Below are positions 1 to 5,621 of a DNA stretch of 7,799 nucleotides, piece by piece. Origin of the DNA: JAENVT01 sp031404635 (lineage in GTDB: Bacteria > Actinomycetota > Acidimicrobiia > Acidimicrobiales > Ilumatobacteraceae); NCBI GenBank assembly GCA_031404635.1, contig JANNHY010000171.1:1-7799 (forward strand), read 5' to 3'. Within the stretch, counting starts at the first letter, position 1; each line of letters starts with the position of its first letter. The position numbers and the translations under genes were made by a program. Under the pieces are notes generated by a model, which worked only from the letters and a program-made list of their open reading frames with translations, had not been told where the DNA came from and did not search any database.

Positions 1-381
1 AACCTGATCCCGACCGACATCAACACCGTGGCCACCTTCTCCACGGCGGGGAAGATCAAGCCCCCAAAGGGGGGCGGCCTGGCCTATCTCGATGACGGCG
101 GGCTGTTCGACAAAGCAACGTCCGCCGTCATCGGTGAGGCAGGCCGCGAGGCGGTGCTGCCGCTGACCAAGCCCTCCCGCTTGGCGGCCCTGCTGGCCGA
201 TCCGGCGATCGGTGGGCCGATCAGTGCGGCGATGCCCTCGGGGCCGTCAGCGGGCCCTGTGGCCGGTAGTACCGGCCCGTTGTTCACGGTCGGGGCGATC
301 AACGGCTCGGAGGCGATGCGGCGCCACGTCGAGGCCAGCCTGAACGAGTTGGCCGCCGAGATCATGGCCGGGAGGCTGTGA
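1..381 (+). CDS. Phage tail tape-measure protein, C-terminal end (partial)
   Basis: The reading frame is open from base 1, so the gene starts left of the window and only about 126 C-terminal residues are seen. The GTG at 28 is internal and need not be a start. The diagnostic part is a Gly-rich stretch followed by DDGGLFDKATSAVIGEAGRE and AVLPL. An IGEAGxEAVLPL motif of this kind is typical near the C-terminus of tape-measure proteins in tailed phages of actinobacteria. These long proteins set tail length and line the tail tube. After the motif comes an Ala/Gly/Pro-rich linker and a final amphipathic helix (residues around EASLNELAAEIMAGRL) ending in TGA at 379-381. A small unknown gene follows after 27 bp. 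Family assignment rests on this motif alone, since the large N-terminal part cannot be seen. Confidence 0.75.
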   Translation, partial: NLIPTDINTVATFSTAGKIKPPKGGGLAYLDDGGLFDKATSAVIGEAGREAVLPLTKPSRLAALLADPAIGGPISAAMPSGPSAGPVAGSTGPLFTVGAINGSEAMRRHVEASLNELAAEIMAGRL

Positions 382-408
382 TCGAGCACGCGAACTAGCG
401 TCAGTGGC

Positions 409-678
409 ATGACCGACGAACCGGACTGGTCAAAGGTCGGCCCACGCGCCCGCGAGGCGATCGAGATGGCCGCACTCACCAACGAGGTCAAAGCGACCCG
501 GGTCATCGAGTCCGTCGAGAAAGCCACCGGGCTGTCCTACGAAGAGGGCATCGTCAAGATCTCCACCGACCCGGCTTTCGCTGAGGTATTCGCTCGACTG
601 CAGGCCGACCTCGCGGAGCGTCGTGGCATCGCCCTGGAGATCGACCGCCAACTAGCCCAACGGCGAATACAGCCGTAG
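409..678 (+). CDS. Small hypothetical phage-associated protein, 89 aa
   Basis: An 89-residue ORF runs from ATG (409) to TAG (676-678) in the same direction as the tape-measure gene, 27 bp after its stop. It is charged, with no Cys, signal peptide or membrane segment. It appears almost fully helical: an acidic N-terminus (MTDEPDW), a central helix rich in Glu/Lys/Val, and a C-terminal helix FARLQADLAERRGIALEIDR that could form a short coiled coil. I see no clear Shine-Dalgarno before the ATG, so it may be read by coupling to the upstream gene. Its place suggests a small tail or accessory protein, but I do not recognise the family. An overlapping minus-strand ORF is judged a shadow because the + frame shows normal third-position GC use and continues the phage gene order. 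Confidence 0.6.
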   Translation: MTDEPDWSKVGPRAREAIEMAALTNEVKATRVIESVEKATGLSYEEGIVKISTDPAFAEVFARLQADLAERRGIALEIDRQLAQRRIQP

Positions 679-714
679 TCGAGCCGCGTTCATTCCGTGG
701 GCCATTCCACCAAC

Positions 715-818
715 GCCAGCCAACGGCAGCGGATCGGAGCGGATGGACTGGCCCGCCATACCTCTAATACCGCAGCTAGAGCGGTAGGCAGCCAACGGCA
801 ACGGACGGGAGCCGATGG
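715..818 (+). repeat. Two imperfect 32-bp direct repeats flanking a dyad; candidate integrase arm sites
   Basis: Copies at 715-746 and 787-818 match at 27 of 32 positions by eye, including a shared core AGCCAACGGCA. They are offset by 72 bp. Exactly between them lies a perfect inverted repeat, TACCGC (768-773) and GCGGTA (781-786), with the 7-base centre AGCTAGA. The block ends 12 bp before the tRNA-Pro copy. Repeated sites beside the core are typical of arm-type binding sites for tyrosine integrases and excisionases, so this is a plausible attachment-site arm. An alternative is the remains of a short coding repeat, because the copies share the frame SQRQR.GADG and most differences are at third positions. 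Confidence 0.5.
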
Positions 819-829
819 CCGTCACAAAC

Positions 830-874
830 CTGGGGGACAAGGGGTCGCAGGTTCAAATCCTGTCAGCCCGACCA
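830..874 (+). other. tRNA-Pro(GGG) 3' fragment; probable attachment site (att)
   Basis: The sequence reads as the 3' half of a tRNA from base 32 to the encoded CCA. It has an anticodon loop CTGGGGG (830-836; anticodon GGG at 832-834), anticodon 3' strand ACAAG (837-841) and variable loop GGGTC. The T arm is GCAGG-TTCAAAT-CCTGT, the acceptor 3' strand is CAGCCCG, the discriminator is A, and CCA is at 872-874. The GGG anticodon and the G72/A73 pair agree with proline. Bases before 830 show no D arm or matching 5' acceptor strand (CGGGCTG expected), so this is not a working tRNA. A copy starting at the anticodon loop is the standard footprint of tyrosine-integrase integration. Confidence 0.8.
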
Positions 875-885
875 GAATGACGTGG

Positions 886-925
886 TCAGGCGGACTTCTT
901 CGGAAGCCCGCCTGATGCGGCTTTT
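886..925 (+). terminator. Rho-independent terminator with UUCG loop, after the tRNA-Pro fragment
   Basis: TCAGGCGG (886-893) pairs perfectly with CCGCCTGA (908-915). After an A/C mismatch, CTTC (895-898) pairs with GAAG (903-906) around a TTCG tetraloop. A TTTT run at 922-925 follows after TGCGGC. It starts 12 bp past the CCA, which is where a tRNA terminator is expected, so it is probably the original downstream flank of the tRNA gene. In its present place it would also stop transcripts leaving the phage side. Confidence 0.75.
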
Positions 926-1115
926 AGGGCATACCTCATCTCTTGACCGGGGAGACCACATGGGGTAATCGAACTGTTGAGCCTCGCTTCATGGTCTGCC
1001 CATGGTTCGTCCCGGCGGCTTTGGTCGAACGTCGCTCTTGACCAATCGAGAAGCAGTTCCCGTGGCAACGCTAAGCCGTCGAACAGCGTGACGGCTGCTA
1101 CCCGGCGTAAGCCAC
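926..1115. other. Non-coding spacer between tRNA terminator and R-M operon
   Basis: I see no convincing gene here. ORFs in this stretch run across the terminator hairpin or into the endonuclease gene and look like chance frames. An inverted repeat TTGGTC (1021-1026) / GACCAA (1040-1045) with a 13-base spacer could be a protein site, but there is no nearby promoter to connect it with. Confidence 0.4.
1074..1096 (-). terminator. Hairpin after the endonuclease gene, possible R-M operon terminator
   Basis: AGCCGTC (1074-1080) and GACGGCT (1090-1096) form a perfect 7-bp stem with a 9-base loop. On the minus strand it lies about 20 bases past the TAG of the endonuclease gene. There is no T run after it, so it would be a weak or atypical terminator. 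Confidence 0.4.
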
Positions 1116-1838
1116 CTAGTCAATGGCGCCGAGGACCTCGATAACTCGTCCTCGGATAGCCGACGAGAACGCACTAAAGCTCAGTGTTTCGTCCGGATAC
1201 CAGTAGTCGTGAGTTGTTGCGCTTGTGGCGACAAGGCACGCTGCCCTGATCTCGCCTTCAAGCCGCATGCGGTTGAGGGCGATGCTGTAGCGCTCGATCG
1301 TGGATGGAGCGTCCGAGAACGCTTCGTCCAGCGGGAACTGCGGATGGGGCCTGGAGCCCTTGCTTCTGGCCCTCGACGTTGCATGGTCCTCGACGATCAT
1401 GAGGTACCCGAACCACGGCGGGAGTCTGCCGAGCAGGTCTCGGCGGGCGGCCATGTTGATGTCCCTGCCCTGGCCGATGATCTCCTCGATGCGGTTGTTC
1501 TGATTCTTCCCGAACGACCCGACCTGAGATTTCAGTTCGAGGATGGCGACGAGTTCGCCCTTGTATGTCACCACGCCGTCCCACGCCTTGGTGCTTCGGT
1601 AATAGCCTGGGAGCACGTGACTGCCGCCCAGCATCGGGATGCCGCAGTCATTGAAGATTTGCTCGATCAAGACCGCCATCGGCAGAAGGTGGCCGCCGCC
1701 TGTGACAGCGCCTCGGGTTCCCGTGTCGGTGACGCCTCGTTCGAGTTGTGCTCGGGCTTGCTGGTCTCTTGTGTCCCAGAACAGTTTGATTGCTGCAGCG
1801 AAGCCGTCCTCGTAGCGGTCTGGGCGGTAGTTGGTCAT
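1116..1838 (-). CDS. Type II restriction endonuclease, XhoI/PaeR7I family
   Basis: This 240-residue protein matches the PaeR7I/XhoI endonuclease family as I remember it, including its length (family members are near 245). Family-like blocks are RGVTDTGTRGAVTGGGHL (34-51), LPGYYRSTKAWD (76-87), YKGELVAILELKSQVGSFG (92-110), NNRIEE (114-119) and PWFGYLMIVED (141-151). A PD-(D/E)XK type active site is visible as D87 with E101-L-K103. Known members cut within the palindrome CTCGAG, so the same target is predicted here but not shown. The ATG (1838-1836) overlaps the stop of the methyltransferase gene as ATGA, so translation is probably coupled and the nuclease appears only after the protecting enzyme. 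The protein is soluble and cytoplasmic. The gene looks intact, ending in TAG. Confidence 0.9.
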   Translation of the reverse strand: MTNYRPDRYEDGFAAAIKLFWDTRDQQARAQLERGVTDTGTRGAVTGGGHLLPMAVLIEQIFNDCGIPMLGGSHVLPGYYRSTKAWDGVVTYKGELVAILELKSQVGSFGKNQNNRIEEIIGQGRDINMAARRDLLGRLPPWFGYLMIVEDHATSRARSKGSRPHPQFPLDEAFSDAPSTIERYSIALNRMRLEGEIRAACLVATSATTHDYWYPDETLSFSAFSSAIRGRVIEVLGAID

Positions 1839-3481
1839 CGGATGGCCTCAAGTGCTGTTCTGTGCTGTTCGATCCCGTACACCCTGATGGCTGCGTCGGT
1901 CGCAGCTTTGACGTCTCGCCGGTCAAAGGCATCGGCAAGATCGTGCATGTCTTGAGCGCTGAGGGAGTCGACTGGTGGCACTCGGATTCGTCGCAGGTAT
2001 TGCGCCTGAAATCGCATCGTGCCGCCACGCATGCGGACGCAGTAGGAGCCAACGAATGCGTCCGTGACCTTCGAGAGAAGAAGGCCGCCCAGCACTCGAA
2101 GGTCCCACTTGTCCGAAATCACCCAGTAGAGGTTGTGGTGTGGGTAGAGGTCGCCGCTGTCCAGCGTCGGGTGGGCGCTCCTCGCCATGTCCGGGAACAG
2201 CAGCTTCGGCCGGCTCGTCAATCTGGCGTCGACCTTGTCGATTGTCCGGTACCAGCGTTCGAGGTCCTTCTTGCCGACGTGGCGGTCAACCAGTTGCGGC
2301 CGGTGCGCCTCGAAGTGCTCTCGCAGCTTGGGGAAGTCGTCGAGGTTGACCAGGGATCCCGATTTGTCCCACGGGTTCACGAGGAACGTGCCGTGCCACT
2401 GGATCTGCCCTGTGGCGGTGTCCGATCTGACCACGAGCGGCAGCAGTCGGGCGGACTCGACAAGTTGGGGATCGGTGGTGAGATAGACGCCGTCGTTTCC
2501 GGTGGCGATGCCGATTCCGACCTTGGTCCCAGTCGCCTCGTCTTCGAGCGTCGGGAGCCTGTCGTTCAGATCCTCCAGGAGCGCCAGGACGTCCGCCTCG
2601 CCCGATGGCCAGGATTCGTCGCCGTCGAACCAATGAGGAAGCTGCGACGCCTGAATGCCGCCCTTGGCAAAGGGCTTCGTGGGCTTCCGGGTCCACTCCG
2701 TGAACGCTGGAGCGTCGGCAGAAGAGAAGGCCGCTGTGGCATCTGCGACGATGGCTTGCCCCTGTGTGGAACGACGCATCACCGTGATCGCCGGATAGGC
2801 GGAGACTTTCTCCTCGAAGGCGTCTACGTCGTGCATCGAGAGCGCGACATCCATCGAGAACTGAGCGGAGATCAGACTCCGGAGGTCCCGTCCGTACTGG
2901 TTCCGCATCCAGCGATCAGCGCAGATGAAGCTGATGGTTCCTCCCGGCTTGAGCGAGGTCAGCCCCCGCTCGAAGAAGCCGACGTAGATGTCCGCACGAC
3001 CAGACATCGTTCGGCACTGCTTCCGGTATTGCACCATGAGATCGTCGGAGATCTCCTCCAGCCTGATGTAGGGCGGATTCCCGATGACGAAGTCCACTCC
3101 TCCACGGGGCGGCTCGGTCAGTAGGTAGTCGCCCTGCCGAAGCCAGCTCTTCGTCAGGCGTGCTGCGAGACGACGCTCTACACCGCTCCAACAGAGGCGA
3201 TGGAACAGGAGAGCGTCGACGTCACGGACGTTCTGCTCCTGTAGGTCGATGGCGATGATTGCCTTGCTGCACTCGTCGAGGCTTCGGCCATGTTGCTCAA
3301 CGGAAGCGATGAGCCGTTCGACCATTGGGTTGAGGAACGCTCCACGGCCAAAGCTTGGCTCAACTGCAACCATGGTGGCCAGGTCGTTCTCGACCGTGTA
3401 CCCGGCCAGGTCGAGGACGAGATCGACGACCCAACGCCTGGTCAGGACCTCTCCGTGTTCGTGCCGCACCGTGTTGACCAT
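1835..3481 (-). CDS. Type II N6-adenine DNA methyltransferase, partner of the XhoI/PaeR7I-like nuclease
   Basis: This 548-residue enzyme should transfer a methyl group from S-adenosylmethionine to adenine N6 in the target, predicted CTCGAG, protecting host DNA from the paired nuclease. An N-terminal block GEVLTRRWVVDLVLDLAGY (10-28) is typical of these enzymes. The SAM-binding motif I is VEPSFGRGAFL (40-50). The catalytic motif IV is NPPY (135-138) within DFVIGNPPYIRLEE. A motif around GGTISFICADRWMRNQYG (180-197) follows. The second half, about 300-548, should hold the target-recognition region. Length is close to known M.PaeR7I-type enzymes (about 530). It is the first gene of a two-gene minus-strand operon and overlaps the nuclease gene by 4 bp. 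The ATG at 3481 is chosen because it places the conserved block correctly. No Shine-Dalgarno precedes it and a hairpin ends 10 bases upstream. Confidence 0.92.
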   Translation of the reverse strand: MVNTVRHEHGEVLTRRWVVDLVLDLAGYTVENDLATMVAVEPSFGRGAFLNPMVERLIASVEQHGRSLDECSKAIIAIDLQEQNVRDVDALLFHRLCWSGVERRLAARLTKSWLRQGDYLLTEPPRGGVDFVIGNPPYIRLEEISDDLMVQYRKQCRTMSGRADIYVGFFERGLTSLKPGGTISFICADRWMRNQYGRDLRSLISAQFSMDVALSMHDVDAFEEKVSAYPAITVMRRSTQGQAIVADATAAFSSADAPAFTEWTRKPTKPFAKGGIQASQLPHWFDGDESWPSGEADVLALLEDLNDRLPTLEDEATGTKVGIGIATGNDGVYLTTDPQLVESARLLPLVVRSDTATGQIQWHGTFLVNPWDKSGSLVNLDDFPKLREHFEAHRPQLVDRHVGKKDLERWYRTIDKVDARLTSRPKLLFPDMARSAHPTLDSGDLYPHHNLYWVISDKWDLRVLGGLLLSKVTDAFVGSYCVRMRGGTMRFQAQYLRRIRVPPVDSLSAQDMHDLADAFDRRDVKAATDAAIRVYGIEQHRTALEAIR

Positions 3482-3491
3482 TCGAGCAGCG

Positions 3492-3563
3492 TAGGTCCGA
3501 GTCGACGTGGTTCGACGGACCTATCGCAGCGTCGACATGAGGCGTCGACGGTCAGACGTCGAC
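3492..3563 (-). promoter_or_regulatory. Hairpin and GTCGAC palindrome cluster in the R-M operon leader
   Basis: TAGGTCCG (3492-3499) is perfectly complementary to CGGACCTA (3516-3523). Inside it TCGA (3502-3505) pairs with TCGA (3512-3515), giving a 12-bp stem with a 2-base bulge and 6-base loop. On the mRNA the stem ends 10 bases before the methyltransferase ATG. GTCGAC occurs at 3501, 3531, 3544 and 3558. No controller (C) protein gene accompanies this R-M pair, so control may act through this leader or by an unknown repressor. On the minus strand a TTGACG at 3585-3580 could be a -35 element, but I find no good -10. Confidence 0.5.
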
Positions 3564-3786
3564 CCGACCTTTCCGAGGACGTCAAGCCCCCTTGCCAGAA
3601 CGTCCGTTCGTGTGGTTGGATCGCTCTGAAGGTCCCTGGCGAAGAGGACAACGAGGTTTGCTGCTCGAACGAGTGGGGCCGTTCGCGGCCGGATCGCTGG
3701 TCGTCGCCCTCCCGGTGATTCTGCTGTGGCTCTTCCTCCAACGGTTCGTCGTCTCAGGCCTCACGTCCGGTGCCGTCAAGGGCTGA
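3541..3786 (+). pseudogene. C-terminal remnant of a MalG-type sugar ABC transporter permease
   Basis: The + frame ending in TGA at 3784-3786 encodes GPFAAGSLVVALPVILLWLF followed by LQRFVVSGLTSGAVKG. This is the conserved last membrane helix and tail of MalG-family permeases: a hydrophobic helix, then LQR(Y/F)xVxGLTxGAVKG. Intact members have about 280 residues and six helices. Here the frame is closed by TGA at 3538-3540, and recognisable homology covers only about the last 45 codons (from near 3652). The remaining N-terminal part, including the EAA loop that docks with the ATPase, is not in the window in any frame I can recognise. No good start codon precedes the fragment; a TTG at 3592 is not credible. 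It sits 1 bp before the GH13 gene, as malG would in an intact operon, so the break is at the 5' side, between it and the R-M operon. Confidence 0.8.
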
Positions 3787-3787
3787 G

Positions 3788-5608
3788 ATGTCGCTGCTCG
3801 CGCCACACCACGACGGCTCCGAGCGTTATGTCTCCGACGGCGCGCCGGAGGTGGCGTCGTCCGTGTCGGTGTTCCTGCGCGTGCCGCACGCATCGCGCGC
3901 CGAGCGGGTGTTCGTGCGCTCGGCTCCCGATGGCGAACCGAGGTACGTCGCCGCCGCGATCGACCGCACCGACCAGCGCGAGACGTGGTGGCGGGCCGAC
4001 GTGCACATGACCAACCCGATCATGCGCTACCGCTTCCTGCTGGAGGACGGCACCGCGCCGTACCGATGGGTGAACGCCGCCGGGGTCTTCGCCCGAGACG
4101 TCACCGATGGCGCCGACTTCTGGCTCACTTCGTTCGCCGCACCACCATCGTGGCTCGCCGACGCCGTCGTGTACCAGGTGTTCACCGACCGCTTTGCATC
4201 CTCGGACCTCCAGCGCGACTGGCCGTCGTGGGCAGCGGTCAGCGGATGGGACGACCCGGTGCGGCGCGATTGGCGTGTGTCCACCCGGCAGATGTTCGGC
4301 GGAGACCTCGTCGGTTTGCAGCAGCGGCTCGATCACATCGTGTCGCTCGGCGCCAACACGCTCTACCTCACCCCGTTCTTCCCCGCCGAGAGCGCCCACC
4401 GCTACGACGCCAGCTCGTTCGACCATGTCGACCCGCTGCTGGGCGGCGACCAGGCGATGATCGAGCTCGCCCGAGCTGCGCGCCGCGCTGGTGTGCGGAT
4501 CATCGGCGATCTCACCACCAACCACACCGGTGACACCCACGAATGGTTCCGTGCGGCTCGCGATGATCGAGCCAGTGCCGAGGCGAAGTTCTACTTCTTC
4601 GAGAGTGACGAGCGCGACGACTACGTCGGATGGTTCGGCGTGAAGACCCTGCCGAAGCTCGATCACCGGGCGTCCGAGCTGACCGAGCGCATGCTCGCCG
4701 GGCCCGACTCGGTCACGGGCAAATGGTTGCGCGCACCGTTCCATCTCGATGGCTGGCGAGTCGACGTCGCCAACATGACCGGTCGCCTGAACGACATCGA
4801 TACCAACCACGAGGTAGCGAGGGCCATGCGGGCGACCATCGCCGACGTGCGACCCGACGCCTGGCTGGTCGCCGAGCATTGCTACGACGCCTCGTCCGAT
4901 CTTCGCGGCGACGGCTGGCACGGCACTATGAACTACTCCGGCTTCACCCGGCCGGTGTGGTGCTGGCTGCGCGACGCACGGTCCGAGATCGGCCAGCTCG
5001 GCTACCCGTCGCCGCCACCGCTTATCGACGGCGGTTCGATGTCCTCGACGATGAACGACTTCGTCGCGGCGATGCCATGGCGATCCACCGCCGCCAGCAT
5101 GACGCTGTTGGGCTCCCATGACACCGCACGGTGGCGCAGCGTCGCTGGCGACGCAGCTCATCAACTGGCCGGGGTCGGCCTGTTGATGACATATCCGGGT
5201 GTCCCCACGGTCTACTACGGCGACGAAGTGGGCCTCACCGGCGAGAACAGCGACGTCGGGCGCACGCCGATGCCATGGGACGCTGCCCGGTGGGACCAGC
5301 AAGTGCTCGACGGCCACCGCTCGCTCATCGCCGCCCGGCATGCGTCGCCGGCGCTTCGACGCGGTGGCATGCGATGGGTGCTCACTGCCGATGACGTGGT
5401 GGTGTTCCTGCGCGAGTGCCTGGACGAGACGGTGCTGGTGCAGGTCAGCCGCGCCGCGCACGCTCCCGTCACACTCGACACGACAGCGTTGGGCCTTCGT
5501 GCCGACGCCGTCGCGCTCTACGGAGACCAGGATCTGGTCGCCAAGGACGGCAAAGTCACCCTGCCGGTCGATGGACCGGCAACGCACATCTGGCGATTCG
5601 AACCATGA
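3788..5608 (+). CDS. GH13 family alpha-glucosidase/neopullulanase-like glycosidase
   Basis: This 606-residue retaining glycosidase should hydrolyse alpha-glucosidic bonds in maltodextrins inside the cell; no signal peptide is present. An N-terminal beta-sandwich like CBM34 (about 20-115, with MRYRFLLEDG) precedes the barrel, which opens at VYQVFTDRF (128-136). The barrel carries GGDLVGL (171-177), region I GDLTTNHTG with D241 and H246, and region II GWRVDVAN with nucleophile D326. Region III is VAEH with acid/base E363, and region IV is GSHD with D445, followed by YYGDEVGL (476-483). All three catalytic acids are present. The C-terminal beta domain ends at 5608. The SHD form of region IV and the N-domain suggest alpha-glucosidase, neopullulanase or cyclomaltodextrinase; the exact substrate cannot be told. 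ATG 3788 is chosen, with a weak AAGG at 3779-3782, 1 bp past the permease stop. A GTG at 3770 in frame is possible. Confidence 0.9.
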   Translation: MSLLAPHHDGSERYVSDGAPEVASSVSVFLRVPHASRAERVFVRSAPDGEPRYVAAAIDRTDQRETWWRADVHMTNPIMRYRFLLEDGTAPYRWVNAAGVFARDVTDGADFWLTSFAAPPSWLADAVVYQVFTDRFASSDLQRDWPSWAAVSGWDDPVRRDWRVSTRQMFGGDLVGLQQRLDHIVSLGANTLYLTPFFPAESAHRYDASSFDHVDPLLGGDQAMIELARAARRAGVRIIGDLTTNHTGDTHEWFRAARDDRASAEAKFYFFESDERDDYVGWFGVKTLPKLDHRASELTERMLAGPDSVTGKWLRAPFHLDGWRVDVANMTGRLNDIDTNHEVARAMRATIADVRPDAWLVAEHCYDASSDLRGDGWHGTMNYSGFTRPVWCWLRDARSEIGQLGYPSPPPLIDGGSMSSTMNDFVAAMPWRSTAASMTLLGSHDTARWRSVAGDAAHQLAGVGLLMTYPGVPTVYYGDEVGLTGENSDVGRTPMPWDAARWDQQVLDGHRSLIAARHASPALRRGGMRWVLTADDVVVFLRECLDETVLVQVSRAAHAPVTLDTTALGLRADAVALYGDQDLVAKDGKVTLPVDGPATHIWRFEP

Positions 5609-5616
5609 GGGGAAGG
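5607..5616 (+). promoter_or_regulatory. Strong ribosome binding site of the MalK-like ATPase gene
   Basis: GAGGGGAAGG overlaps the stop of the GH13 gene and ends 5 bases before the ATG at 5622. It fixes the start of the ATPase gene and lets it be translated independently within the operon. Confidence 0.7.
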
Positions 5617-5621
5617 TGCTG

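Larger units (their letters stand above)
1..874 (+). mobile_element. Right end of an integrated phage-like element (prophage remnant)
   Basis: This segment groups a phage tape-measure C-terminus, a small unknown protein, a direct-repeat/dyad block and a 45-bp 3' copy of tRNA-Pro that lacks its 5' half. When an element integrates in a tRNA 3' end, the intact tRNA stays at one end and a 3' copy marks the other. The + orientation of the copy implies that the element lies to its left, where the phage genes are. No integrase, capsid or terminase gene is visible, so the element's size and type are unknown. The left boundary is outside the window. Confidence 0.6.

Noticed and set aside
830..874. Functional tRNA-Pro gene
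   Set aside because: No D arm, 5' acceptor strand or 5' anticodon strand precedes base 830.
697..915. 72-codon + frame over the repeat block and tRNA fragment
   Set aside because: It reads through the tRNA-Pro copy and into the terminator hairpin, so it cannot be a normal gene as a whole. The repeat part might once have been coding, which is noted with the repeat.
1790..3124. 444-codon + strand frame opposite the methyltransferase
   Set aside because: The opposite strand has clear methyltransferase motifs. The + translation shows no recognisable domain and runs across the R-M gene junction.
3592..3786. 64-codon ORF from TTG as a free-standing small membrane protein
   Set aside because: Its C-terminus is the conserved tail of MalG-type permeases at the expected operon position, and TTG 3592 has no ribosome site, so a truncated permease explains it better.
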